A stretch of 64,000 nt of DNA from Pseudomonas khavaziana (lineage in GTDB: Bacteria > Pseudomonadota > Gammaproteobacteria > Pseudomonadales > Pseudomonadaceae): NCBI RefSeq assembly GCF_019145205.1, contig NZ_JAHSTT010000007.1, forward strand, positions 124,001 to 188,000. Direction: 5' to 3'. The position numbers were made by a program, and so were the translations under genes. This document shows, one piece after another, positions 46,364-54,785 of the stretch. Each line of letters begins with the position of its first letter. Positions within the stretch are counted from its first letter, which is position 1. A model generated the notes under the pieces. It saw nothing but the letters and a program-made list of their open reading frames with translations. It was not told where the DNA came from and did no database searches.

Positions 46364-47116
46364 TTAGAACGCGATACCCACCTTGAAACCATACTCATCA
46401 CGCTTGAGCTTGGTGTTATCGGCCACATAGGAGTCGTCGTCGAGCTTGTACTCGGTACGGGTGTAGTACAGGCCAGCCATCACCGGAAGGTCGCCCTTCT
46501 GGTTCATCAACAGGCTGACTTCGGCGTAGGGGTTGGTGCGATCCTTGAGATCCACGCTGTCGCTGCCAACGCCGTCTACCTTGAGTTTGGCACGGCCATC
46601 GATAGTGTGACGGGCGCCGGCTTCAACGCGCAGGGTCATGTCATCGAACTGGTGGTTGTAGCCCAGCGCAGCCTTGGCAAACGGCGACTTGTTGGTCAGT
46701 TTCATGTCGTAGCCATTGGTGTCCGGCTCATAGCGGGTCCAGGTATAGCCACCGCCCACGATCACATCGACAAAGTTGCGCGCATCCAGCGCGGCACGCC
46801 AGCCGAGGTCGAGGTCGGCCTGGCCTTCCTTGAGCTTGTTATCGCTCTTTTCGCCGTACTTGGCTTCGATACCGGCCTGGTAGATAAAACCGGACTCGGC
46901 AGTGAGCTTGTTGCCGAAGTTATAGAACAGGCCGGCTTCAGGCATGTGGTCTTTGTCGCTTTCGCTACCGCCTTCGAGTTTGAAGTCGTTGTAGCTGCCG
47001 AGGATCCCGAAGGTGGAAATCGGGTCGGTGGAAGGTGCAGCGAACACCACGCCAGGCGCAGCCACCAGGGCCAGCAACGAGGTGTTCTTGAGGAATTTTC
47101 CGAATAGTTTGGACAT
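46364..47116 (-). CDS. Outer-membrane beta-barrel protein (YfaZ-like)
   Basis: The 250-residue protein has a signal peptide (MSKLFGKFLKNTSLLALVAA, cleavage after VVFA). The rest alternates polar and hydrophobic residues in beta-hairpins (AEAGLFYNFG-like, LDLGWRAALDARN, RVEAGARHT), ending YGFKVGIAF with the terminal phenylalanine required for outer-membrane insertion. It resembles YfaZ-type barrels; the function is unknown. The start at 47116 is chosen over 47146 because the signal peptide begins there. Confidence 0.8.
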   Translation of the reverse strand: MSKLFGKFLKNTSLLALVAAPGVVFAAPSTDPISTFGILGSYNDFKLEGGSESDKDHMPEAGLFYNFGNKLTAESGFIYQAGIEAKYGEKSDNKLKEGQADLDLGWRAALDARNFVDVIVGGGYTWTRYEPDTNGYDMKLTNKSPFAKAALGYNHQFDDMTLRVEAGARHTIDGRAKLKVDGVGSDSVDLKDRTNPYAEVSLLMNQKGDLPVMAGLYYTRTEYKLDDDSYVADNTKLKRDEYGFKVGIAF

Positions 47117-47241
47117 CGTTTTACATCTCCATTTTAAGGTGGGCAAAGTATTCAGGAATCGGTTCGAACCTTGGCGTTTGCAAAAAGTTCGAACTGATTT
47201 GCACCAAAAAGGAGAAAAAACGGTTCAGCGAAGGCTCTATC

Positions 47242-48075
47242 TCAATATTCTTCAGGATTCATACAGATAAGGCGTTCCACGGCTTCGCGAAGTTGAGGCT
47301 GATCCGGCAGCCGAATGCCGAAGGTGTCGCGCAATAGCCCCAGCAATTCATCGGCAGTCTGGAGCGTGAGCTTTTCACTGGGCCGATCCAGGTAATGGAG
47401 CGCATAGTGGGCGTTGGCTAAGGTATGACGTTTACCGGGTGCCAGCAGTGCGGCCTTCAACTGCCCCACAAACGGCGAACCCGGGTGCGTGGAGACGTAC
47501 CAATTGCCGATTTCGTAGTCGATGTCTGCCTGAACTTGCAGGTCGAACACATACAGGCCGCGCCACTCTTCACCGACCTGGGCCCAGAGCGTGTAGCTGC
47601 CCTGATTGAAGGTCAGGCGATAGGGCTCGTGGGCAGTGGCCTGGGGTGCGTCGGTGTCCAGTTGCAACGGACTGCTGGGCACCATGCCGCCGAAGCCGAC
47701 GTCGGTGATGTAGCGCACCCCTTCAAGCGTCACCAGGCTCAGGCGGTGGGTGCGCCCGGTGTGGGCGTCCGGTGGCCCGCCAATCACCACGCGTCCCGTG
47801 ATGCCGCGGGCTTCGAAGCCCAGTTCCTGCAGCAGGGCCAGGAACAACTGATTCAACTCGTAGCAATAACCGCCGCGCCCCTGGTGCAGCACCTTGTGCT
47901 CGACGCTGGGCAGGTCGATCGGCACTGGCGCGTGCATCAGCGTCGACAGATTTTCAAAGGCAAAAGTGCACACGTGGCGCAGTTGCAGGTCATGCAGGGT
48001 TTGCAGGGTGGGCGGTGGCGGCGAATCGTAGCCCAGGCGTTTCAAATAGAGATGACTATGAGTGAGTCGAGGCAT
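47242..48075 (-). CDS. nat: Arylamine N-acetyltransferase
   Basis: The 277-residue enzyme transfers acetyl from acetyl-CoA to arylamines and hydrazines. The catalytic cysteine is Cys71 in the motif RGGYCYELN. The His/Asp partners appear in HTGRTHRLSLV and ITDVGFGGMVP, and the N-terminal FAFENLSTL is typical. The start MPRLTHSHLYLKRLGY at 48075 gives family length; 20 further codons upstream look non-coding. Confidence 0.93.
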   Translation of the reverse strand: MPRLTHSHLYLKRLGYDSPPPPTLQTLHDLQLRHVCTFAFENLSTLMHAPVPIDLPSVEHKVLHQGRGGYCYELNQLFLALLQELGFEARGITGRVVIGGPPDAHTGRTHRLSLVTLEGVRYITDVGFGGMVPSSPLQLDTDAPQATAHEPYRLTFNQGSYTLWAQVGEEWRGLYVFDLQVQADIDYEIGNWYVSTHPGSPFVGQLKAALLAPGKRHTLANAHYALHYLDRPSEKLTLQTADELLGLLRDTFGIRLPDQPQLREAVERLICMNPEEY

Positions 48076-48193
48076 GGCGCGGTCCTTGGCACGAGGCGGA
48101 GCGTCACTATGCCGCGCCTGCGCGCACGTTGTCATTTTGAATGAACCTTTTTGAACACTGGCCTATCCACCTATAACAAGACAGGGAGGCAAC

Positions 48194-48430
48194 ATGAGTA
48201 CCGCAAAAATCTACACCATCCACTATCAGCTACACGGTAAACCCAAGTCTTTCGTGGTGCGCGCCGAAGTGATGAACAACGCCGAGGCATGGCACTGGGC
48301 GGCCGTTGATGCCGACATTGCCCATGTCAGCCGCATCGGCCGCGTGGGTCACGAGCAAGTGAAAAAAACCACCCGGCCCTGGGCGGAAAAGTATGGCATC
48401 ACCGACGTCAGCTGGACCCCGCCCAAATAA
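48194..48430 (+). CDS. Small conserved hypothetical protein (DUF6555-like)
   Basis: The 78-residue protein begins MSTAKIYTIHYQLHGKPKSF and has AEAWHWAAVDADIAH and WAEKYGITDVSW. It resembles small uncharacterised Pseudomonas proteins that I recall as DUF6555. No signal peptide or membrane segment is seen. An AGGGAGGC ribosome site precedes the ATG, and a hairpin follows. The function is unknown. Confidence 0.7.
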   Translation: MSTAKIYTIHYQLHGKPKSFVVRAEVMNNAEAWHWAAVDADIAHVSRIGRVGHEQVKKTTRPWAEKYGITDVSWTPPK

Positions 48431-48434
48431 ACAA

Positions 48435-48456
48435 AGCCCCGCACAACGGCGGGGCT
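48435..48456. terminator. Hairpin between the 78-residue gene and the opposing small gene
   Basis: AGCCCCGC-acaacg-GCGGGGCT lies between converging stops, with no strong T-run directly attached (CGGTTCACTTTTT follows). Confidence 0.6.
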
Positions 48457-48460
48457 CGGT

Positions 48461-48667
48461 TCACTTTTTCAAGTCGCCCAACGGATCGTAGGGCGGCTTT
48501 TTTTTCGCCTCTTCCTTAGCCTTTTTGTCTTTATCCAATGGCGCGATGGCCGGGCCTATCGGGTCGACCTGCGGGTCTGCCACATCCGGCGAGTCCGGGT
48601 CAAAACCCAGATCATCCCTGCCGCTGGCATGTTCATTGGAGTGGGGGCCATCGGTACGCTTGTTCAT
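48461..48667 (-). CDS. Small hydrophilic hypothetical protein
   Basis: The 68-residue protein is rich in Asp, Pro and Lys: an acidic, proline-containing N-terminal half (DDLGFDPDSPDVADPQVDP) and a lysine cluster (KDKKAKEEAKKKPPYDPLGD). It is predicted to be disordered, with no signal peptide. An AGGAGA site 7 bases before the ATG supports translation. It lies 12 bases after another tiny gene on the same strand. I do not recognise its function. Confidence 0.6.
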   Translation of the reverse strand: MNKRTDGPHSNEHASGRDDLGFDPDSPDVADPQVDPIGPAIAPLDKDKKAKEEAKKKPPYDPLGDLKK

Positions 48668-48679
48668 CAGATTCTCCTG

Positions 48680-48859
48680 TTAAAGTGGGCGCGCTCTGTC
48701 GTGGAGGTTTTCCAAGTCTTCTTCCACGCGCTCGACATCGTCGTCCGGGCCACGCTCTTTCGGATCATTGGGGCGCAACGCATCGTTGTCGCGCTCTTCT
48801 TCACCGGGCGTGCGGTTCGGGTCGGGTGTACCAGGTGGTGGCTGCTTGTGTTCGGACAT
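48680..48859 (-). CDS. Very small acidic hypothetical protein
   Basis: This 59-codon gene reads MSEHKQPPPGTPDPNRTPGE, continues with EEERDNDALRPNDPKERG-like charged residues and ends in a predicted helix (DDDVERVEEDLENLHDRARP). A GAGGTAAGCC leader precedes the ATG. It is immediately upstream of the 68-residue gene; both are hydrophilic and proline/charge-rich, so they likely form a small operon. The function is unknown; similar short proteins occur in pseudomonads, from memory. Confidence 0.55.
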   Translation of the reverse strand: MSEHKQPPPGTPDPNRTPGEEERDNDALRPNDPKERGPDDDVERVEEDLENLHDRARPL

Positions 48860-48973
48860 GACGGCTTACCTCAAGGGGGCTTCACAAATTTAGAGAAACT
48901 GCCCGCGGCTATCGTTCAACTTCATTGCTGCAAGCATGAGAAGATGGCTGCCCTTTCTGGAGACCTTCCTCGG

Positions 48974-49495
48974 ATGTTCGAGCTCAAACCCTGCGACCCC
49001 GTCACCTACCGTCAACAGACCCGCCGCAGCACGCTGATCGTCGCCGTGCTGTTCCTGGGCCTGGCCATGTTGCTGTCGAGCCTGGCGGTGATGCTGTTCG
49101 GTGAGCCCGGTGGCGACAACTTTCGCTTCAATGTCGGCGGCGTATTTGCCGGGGTGTTGATCACTGTCGCGCTGGTGCGTGGCCCGTTCTGGACCCAGCC
49201 CTGGCTGGCGCCGGCAGTGTATGGCTGGCAGCTAAAGCGCAGCCTGATGAGTGTGACCAACGTAATGCACAAGGTCACCGAGCGGGTCCAGGCCAACGAC
49301 CCGGCGGCCATCAAATTGTTGCGCTTCTATCACTTGGGGGTGACGCAGATGCATGAGCTGGACGCCAACTCCAGCGCACAGGCGCAACTGGTCGGCGAGA
49401 TCGAGGCTCATAAGGCAAAGATGGAGGCTCTGGGGATCGATACCGATCAAACCCGACTCGATACCACATGGCTGCAAAGCCTGAAAAGCGCTTAA
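48974..49495 (+). CDS. DUF3087-type membrane protein
   Basis: The 173-residue protein has two adjacent membrane helices (LIVAVLFLGLAMLLSSLAVM and GGVFAGVLITVALV) followed by a cytoplasmic helical domain (LLRFYHLGVTQMHELDANSS). It matches the DUF3087 pattern of gamma-proteobacteria; the function is unknown. The frame is open upstream to 48629 across the small opposing genes, but the family start MFELKPCDPVTYR is at 48974. It converges with the MFS gene at a 7-base gap. Confidence 0.8.
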   Translation: MFELKPCDPVTYRQQTRRSTLIVAVLFLGLAMLLSSLAVMLFGEPGGDNFRFNVGGVFAGVLITVALVRGPFWTQPWLAPAVYGWQLKRSLMSVTNVMHKVTERVQANDPAAIKLLRFYHLGVTQMHELDANSSAQAQLVGEIEAHKAKMEALGIDTDQTRLDTTWLQSLKSA

Positions 49496-49502
49496 GGCAA
49501 CG

Positions 49503-50633
49503 TCAGTGGGCGACCTTGGCCCGCCAGCAGAACAGCGCGCTCACGGCAATTGCTGCGCCGGCCAGGCCAAACACCCAGGGCGCAGCGGCCACCGGCAGCA
49601 ACAGGCCCGCCAGCAGCGGCCCGAGGCCGGCGCCGATGTCGCGCCATACGGCGTTGGACGCCAATGCCGATACGCGCATGGCACCCGGGTTGCGTTCGGC
49701 CACCAGCGTGGTCACCAGTGGCAGTTGCAGGGCACGCAGCACCAACACCGCCGCCGCGCCGACGATCACCCAATGGCTGCCGAAGGCTGTCAGCGCCAGG
49801 GCGCTCAGGAACGAAAACCACAGCAACATCGAGGTTGCGCCAAACCGCTGGGCCGCACGCCCGCCCAATGGGCTCAGCAGCAGCTCGGACAGATAACGCA
49901 AAGCCATCAGGCCCCCGGCCACCAGCACGGCATCGCCACCCATGATCTTCTGCGCCTGGATCGACAAGCCAAAGATAAACAAGCCATCCAGCGCGACGCC
50001 TTCGATAAACGACCACAGCGCCACACTGTCCGGCCACTTGAAGCGGCGCCCCGGGGCGCTATGCAAATCATGGCCGCCAGTGGGCAAGCCGCGGGCGAGC
50101 CACAGCCCCACCAGGCAGCAACCGGCGAGAATCAGGAAGATCGGGCGCGGCCCTGCCCATAACGTCAACAGCCCGCCCAGGGGCAAAGCCAGCATGGGCC
50201 CGAAGGCGATCAACGCCCGCGAACGCCCCGCCCTGCGGGCCGCGCCCTCCGGCTCGGAGGTCGCCAGTACTTGGGTCGACAGGTTCAGCGCGGCAAAACA
50301 CAGGCCCCATACCAGCCGCAGGCCCAGCAGCGCGGCGAACCCGGACAACACCGAATTGCCCAGCGCGCAGAGCGCCGCGGCACCGGCGGCGATCATGCAG
50401 GTCAGACGGTCGCCGTTACGCGCATAGAAATTCAGTACATGCCGGTAGCCGAAGATCCGTACCAAGCGGTTGGCGGCCAACAGCACGCCGGCCTGGGCCA
50501 GGGTGATGCCGAACGCCTCGGACTCCATTGGCAGCAACAGATAGAGCAACACATCGCTGGGCAGGCAAAACCCCAGGGTCAAGGCGGCGCGGCGCGAGGT
50601 GATATCGGCAGTGCGTTGAGTGAGGCTGGGCAT
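49503..50633 (-). CDS. MFS transporter
   Basis: The 376-residue protein has about 11-12 hydrophobic helices in the MFS layout, including a basic loop between halves (ARGLPTGGHDLHSAPGRRFK). Arginine-rich cytoplasmic loops (EPEGAARRAGRSRALIAFGP) fit the family. It lacks a diagnostic substrate motif, so the cargo is unknown; drug or sugar-like exporters are possible. It is slightly short for the family but not obviously truncated. Confidence 0.85.
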   Translation of the reverse strand: MPSLTQRTADITSRRAALTLGFCLPSDVLLYLLLPMESEAFGITLAQAGVLLAANRLVRIFGYRHVLNFYARNGDRLTCMIAAGAAALCALGNSVLSGFAALLGLRLVWGLCFAALNLSTQVLATSEPEGAARRAGRSRALIAFGPMLALPLGGLLTLWAGPRPIFLILAGCCLVGLWLARGLPTGGHDLHSAPGRRFKWPDSVALWSFIEGVALDGLFIFGLSIQAQKIMGGDAVLVAGGLMALRYLSELLLSPLGGRAAQRFGATSMLLWFSFLSALALTAFGSHWVIVGAAAVLVLRALQLPLVTTLVAERNPGAMRVSALASNAVWRDIGAGLGPLLAGLLLPVAAAPWVFGLAGAAIAVSALFCWRAKVAH

Positions 50634-50715
50634 AAAGCTGAAACATTCAGAAATATTCAGACCGCCACACTAGCGTTGCCGCCATGTGTTTTTCAAGAAC
50701 GCAGGTGCAGAAGCG

Positions 50716-51576
50716 TTAAAAAACCAAACTCAGGTCCAGGCGCCCTTCCCTGACCGGCGGGCACCAGTAGTAACCACCGGTCAGCGGCTTACTGACGCGA
50801 TACAGACCATCGACAATCCCATCCTCCAACCCGCTCATACGTCGAAGCTGTGCCTCGAACGCATCGACGGAATGCCCGAACGCCAGGAACATCAACCCCG
50901 CCTGGCCGTTCTCGGCCCAGGGCATGGAGCGGCGCACCACGAATGCCTCCGGGGTAAAACTTTCCTGGGCTGTGCGCTTGGTATGGGCGGATTCTGGGGC
51001 GTCATCCAGCTCTTCGTTATCGCCATGGCGGCGGCCGATGATGTGGTCACGCTCCAGGGCCGGCAATGCGGCGAAACCGTCGAGGTCGTGCTGCCATTGC
51101 TGGATCGCGGCGAAGCTGGCGCCGCTGTCGGTCAAGGCGGCTGCCACAGCGGCATCGTCGTGGGGGTTTTCGGTGCCGTCTTCGTAGTCGGTCAGGTCAA
51201 AACCGGTCTTGTAGCGGAAGCCTTCGGTCGATTGCATCAGGCGAAAAGCCGGGGCCAGGGCTTTTTCAAGCGTGCGACTGCGCAGCAGCAACTCGCCGCG
51301 ATCCACCCCGTGCAACCATACCCACAACGCCTGCTGGGTCGACGGGTTGTGTGCGCCGGGGCCGCTGACCACGGGGAATGTACGCAAGCCTTCAATCTCA
51401 ACGCCCAGGGCCTTTGCCAGCGGCTCACCGAAACCGACCACGGCCGCCGCATCCGTCCACTGCACCAGTGCGTCCAGGGCAGCAGGCACGGCTTGCAGGG
51501 AATCGAGGGCAAAAAACAGATGGCGGGCCTGCAAAGGCACCGGGGCGGCAAGAATGCCCGGCTGGTACTGACTCAT
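50716..51576 (-). CDS. DyP-type haem peroxidase
   Basis: The 286-residue protein has the DyP motif around the distal aspartate, Asp133, in DYEDGTENPHDD. The C-terminal half (AFGHSVDAFEAQLRRMSG) holds the region expected to supply haem ligands. It resembles YfeX-like class members without a Tat signal, so it is cytoplasmic. DyP enzymes oxidise dyes and phenolics with peroxide. The start at 51576 (MSQYQPGILAAPVP) has an AAGGAG site. Confidence 0.9.
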   Translation of the reverse strand: MSQYQPGILAAPVPLQARHLFFALDSLQAVPAALDALVQWTDAAAVVGFGEPLAKALGVEIEGLRTFPVVSGPGAHNPSTQQALWVWLHGVDRGELLLRSRTLEKALAPAFRLMQSTEGFRYKTGFDLTDYEDGTENPHDDAAVAAALTDSGASFAAIQQWQHDLDGFAALPALERDHIIGRRHGDNEELDDAPESAHTKRTAQESFTPEAFVVRRSMPWAENGQAGLMFLAFGHSVDAFEAQLRRMSGLEDGIVDGLYRVSKPLTGGYYWCPPVREGRLDLSLVF

Positions 51577-51714
51577 GTGAACTCCTTCTGAAAAGCCGCG
51601 CAGTTTACCCGGCGCACGCGACACTGCGAACAAGAATGCGCGTAAGCCTTGCCTTGGAGCTGCCAGTTGGGTGACTCTCTAGTCATGTTTTGCAACTATT
51701 CCAGGGGTAGCGAC

Positions 51715-53331
51715 ATGACCACCAGCAACCTGCTTGCCCAACTGTTTCCCACGTCCGTTGCCCAGATTCCCGAGCAATTTCGCCTGGCGGCGCCCATTGA
51801 GCAGCGTGATTACCTGGTCGATGGCCAACTGCGGGTGTGGGACGGCCCTCTCGCCCGCGTGCAAAGCCCCGTGCAACTGGGCGATGAACGCGTGCATATC
51901 GGCAGCACGCCGCTGCTGGATGCCGATACCGCCCTCACCGCCCTGGATGCCGCCGTGCGCGCCTATGACCGTGGCCAGGGTGAATGGCCGACGATGCGCG
52001 TGGCGCAGCGTATCCAGCATGTCGAAGCCTTCTTGCGGCGCATGCGCGAACAGCGCGACGCGGTGGTCAAGCTACTGATGTGGGAAATCGGCAAGAACCT
52101 CAAGGACTCGCAGAAGGAATTCGACCGCACCTGCGACTACATCACCGACACCATCAACGCCCTCAAGGAGCTCGACCGCCGCAGCAGCCGTTTCGAGCTT
52201 GAACAGGACACCCTCGGGCAAATCCGTCGCGTGCCCCTGGGCGTGGCGTTGTGCATGGGGCCTTACAACTACCCGCTGAACGAGACCTTCACCACGTTGA
52301 TCCCGGCGCTGATCATGGGTAATACCGTGGTGTTCAAACCGGCCAAGCTCGGCGTGTTGCTGATCCGCCCCTTGCTGGAGGCCTTCCGCGACAGCTTCCC
52401 GGCCGGGGTGATCAACGTGATCTACGGCAGCGGCCGCGAAACCGTGAGCGCGCTGATGGCCAGCGGCAAGATCGATATCTTTGCGTTTATCGGCACCAAC
52501 AAGGCCGCCAGCGATTTGAAAAAGCTGCACCCCAAACCGCATCGTTTGCGTGCTGCGCTGGGGCTGGATGCAAAAAACCCGGGGATCGTGCTGCCCGAAG
52601 TGGACCTGGACAACGCGGTGAGTGAAGCAGTCACCGGCTCGCTGTCGTTCAACGGCCAGCGTTGCACCGCGCTGAAAATTTTGTTTGTGCACGCGGATGT
52701 GGTCGACAGCTTTATCGAGAAGTTCAATGCCAAGCTGGCCACCCTCAAGCCCGGCATGCCTTGGGACGATGGCGTAGCGCTGACACCGCTGCCGGAAGTG
52801 GGCAAGGTGGATTACCTCAATGAACTGGTGGCCGATGCGGCCCGGCACGGTGCCAAGGTCGTCAATGCCGAAGGTGGCAGCAGCCGTGGTTCGTTCTTCT
52901 ACCCGGCGGTGCTGTACCCGGTGAACCCGCAGATGCGCGTGTACCACGAAGAGCAATTCGGCCCGGTGGTGCCGATCGTGCCCTACCGCGACCTGGAAAC
53001 CGTGATCGACTACGTGCTGGACTCGGATTTTGGCCAGCAGTTGAGTATCTTCGGCACCGACCCCGTCGCCGTCGGGCGCCTGGTGGACACCTTCGCCAAC
53101 CAGGTCGGCCGCATCAATATCAACGCCCAATGCCAACGCGGGCCGGATACCTTCCCGTTCAATGGCCGCAAGAACTCGGCCGAGGGCACGCTGTCGGTAC
53201 ATGACGCCCTGCGCGTGTTCTCGATCCGCACTCTGGTGGCGACCAAGTTCCAGGAGAGCAACAAGGCGTTGGTCAGCGAGATCCTGCGTAACCGTGACTC
53301 GAGCTTCCTGACCACTGATTACATTTTCTAA
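51715..53331 (+). CDS. GapN-like NADP-dependent aldehyde dehydrogenase
   Basis: The 538-residue protein belongs to the aldehyde dehydrogenase superfamily and looks like the Pseudomonas group annotated as NADP-dependent glyceraldehyde-3-phosphate dehydrogenase. Catalytic Cys317 is in SFNGQRCTALK, the oxyanion Asn in GPYNYPLNETF, and EEQFGPVVPIVP is present. The motif usually reading ELGGK is LGLDAKNP here, with Gly283 where the general-base Glu normally stands. An AGGGG site precedes the ATG at 51715. Confidence 0.85.
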   Translation: MTTSNLLAQLFPTSVAQIPEQFRLAAPIEQRDYLVDGQLRVWDGPLARVQSPVQLGDERVHIGSTPLLDADTALTALDAAVRAYDRGQGEWPTMRVAQRIQHVEAFLRRMREQRDAVVKLLMWEIGKNLKDSQKEFDRTCDYITDTINALKELDRRSSRFELEQDTLGQIRRVPLGVALCMGPYNYPLNETFTTLIPALIMGNTVVFKPAKLGVLLIRPLLEAFRDSFPAGVINVIYGSGRETVSALMASGKIDIFAFIGTNKAASDLKKLHPKPHRLRAALGLDAKNPGIVLPEVDLDNAVSEAVTGSLSFNGQRCTALKILFVHADVVDSFIEKFNAKLATLKPGMPWDDGVALTPLPEVGKVDYLNELVADAARHGAKVVNAEGGSSRGSFFYPAVLYPVNPQMRVYHEEQFGPVVPIVPYRDLETVIDYVLDSDFGQQLSIFGTDPVAVGRLVDTFANQVGRININAQCQRGPDTFPFNGRKNSAEGTLSVHDALRVFSIRTLVATKFQESNKALVSEILRNRDSSFLTTDYIF

Positions 53332-53350
53332 GTACACCTCGGCTCAACAA

Positions 53351-53393
53351 TGTGGGAGGGGCGGTGCGACGATTCGACTTGCCCCCTCCCACA
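53351..53393. repeat. Compact REP hairpin, GTGGGAGGGGC type
   Basis: TGTGGGAGGGGC and GCCCCCTCCCACA face each other across only about 18 bases, a reduced form of the REP family found at 12531 and 19991, between the GapN-like gene and the FUSC gene. Confidence 0.8.
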
Positions 53394-53436
53394 ATGGACC
53401 GAGTCAGCCCTGACGATTGAGGCTCTTTTAATACCG

Positions 53437-54498
53437 ATGAACCTGCCCTTCTTTGCCCGGCGCCTGCTGCGCCCCCTGCTCGACCCGTACCGCCGCTATC
53501 GTCACGCCAAACTGATCCACGCCGTGCGCGTGTCCATCGGCTTGCTGGCGACGATTCTGCTGACCACCGGTCTCAACCTGCCCCACGGCGAATGGGCCTC
53601 GGTAACCATGCTGGTGGTGATCGGCGGGTTGCAGCACCACGGCAATATCGGCAAGAAAGCCGTGGAGCGCGCCTACGGTACGCTGATCGGTGCCAGCGTC
53701 GGTTTGCTGCTGGTGGTGCAGGAAGCCTACGTCGGCCAGCCATTGCTGACCTACCTGCTGATGTCGGCGATTTGCGGATTCTTTTCCTACCACGCCATCG
53801 GCAAAGGCGGGTATACCGCGCTGCTGTCGGCGATTACCGTATTTATCGTCGCGGGGCACGGTGACAATCCGCTGTCGGACGGGCTGTGGCGCACCGTAGA
53901 CATCCTCATCGGCATCGCCTTGGCCCTGGCGTTTTCCTTCGCCCTGCCGCTGTACGCCGTGTATTCGTGGCGTTACAACCTGGCCAGTGCGCTGCGTGAT
54001 TGCGCGCAGATCTACAGCCGGATCATCAATGGTCAATCGGTGACCGATGATGAACACCTCAAGTTGCTCAACCGCCTGAATGCAGCAATGTTGCAACTGC
54101 GCTCATTGATGCCGTCGGTGTCCAAGGAAGTGCGGATTTCCATGACCGAGTTGGACGCGATCCAGCGCCACCTGCGCATGTGCATCAGCACCCTGGAGAT
54201 TCTCGGCAATACCCGGCCCGATCCTCGCGATGAGCAGGCGACGGCGCGCATGCAGGTGATGTTGAAGGCTGAGCATCGGCAAATCAGGGTGCAGTTGGTG
54301 GGGATGGCGCGGGCGTTGAAGTCGGGGGTGACGGAGCGGTTGGAACGCAACGGCCAGGCCAGCGGTGGTGAGTCCACATTGGATGCACCCGTCTACAGTG
54401 CACTGGATGGATATCGGTTATTGACCCTGCAATTGGCCGCGAATGTGGATGCAATGCGTCAACGCTTGGCCAAAAGCGCTGGCCGGTGGAAGATCTGA
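53437..54498 (+). CDS. FUSC-family inner-membrane protein
   Basis: The 353-residue protein has about six helices in the first 180 residues (IHAVRVSIGLLATILLTTGL, WASVTMLVVIGG, GKKAVERAYGTLIGASVGLL) with the FUSC/YccS aromatic-acid-exporter pattern, then a cytoplasmic helical domain with repeated basic and leucine residues. It is half the size of two-unit YccS/AaeB proteins. The start MNLPFFARRLLRPLLDPY is at 53437. Substrate unknown. Confidence 0.85.
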   Translation: MNLPFFARRLLRPLLDPYRRYRHAKLIHAVRVSIGLLATILLTTGLNLPHGEWASVTMLVVIGGLQHHGNIGKKAVERAYGTLIGASVGLLLVVQEAYVGQPLLTYLLMSAICGFFSYHAIGKGGYTALLSAITVFIVAGHGDNPLSDGLWRTVDILIGIALALAFSFALPLYAVYSWRYNLASALRDCAQIYSRIINGQSVTDDEHLKLLNRLNAAMLQLRSLMPSVSKEVRISMTELDAIQRHLRMCISTLEILGNTRPDPRDEQATARMQVMLKAEHRQIRVQLVGMARALKSGVTERLERNGQASGGESTLDAPVYSALDGYRLLTLQLAANVDAMRQRLAKSAGRWKI

Positions 54499-54623
54499 AC
54501 GTATGGGGAGTTGATCTGATTACCAGGATCAACACATTCACACTTTCTCTTACATATTTTTCACGATTTGTTCACATCCCAAGACGTAGGGTGAAGCCTC
54601 ATCCGTTACAAACGTTGTACATC

Positions 54624-54652
54624 AAGCCCGCCGCCCCAGCGGGCTTTTTTTT
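54624..54652 (+). terminator. Terminator after the FUSC gene
   Basis: AAGCCCGC-cgcccca-GCGGGCTT followed by a run of T (eight in total), in the 287-base gap before the large modular gene. Confidence 0.92.
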
Positions 54653-54785
54653 GCGTGCGCCATGGCAATCAGTGGTTTTTACCCAGACCATTCGTCGCGA
54701 CTGTCATTTCTCACAGCTATCCCGTTCGCCTTCCGAGACGCTTAATTCCCCCAGTGAGCCAATTTACTTGCAGAGGGGGTTTTCC

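Noticed and set aside
48629..48973. A 115-residue N-terminal extension of the DUF3087-type protein
   Set aside because: It overlaps the two small minus-strand genes and carries non-family sequence; the internal ATG at 48974 fits the membrane-protein start.
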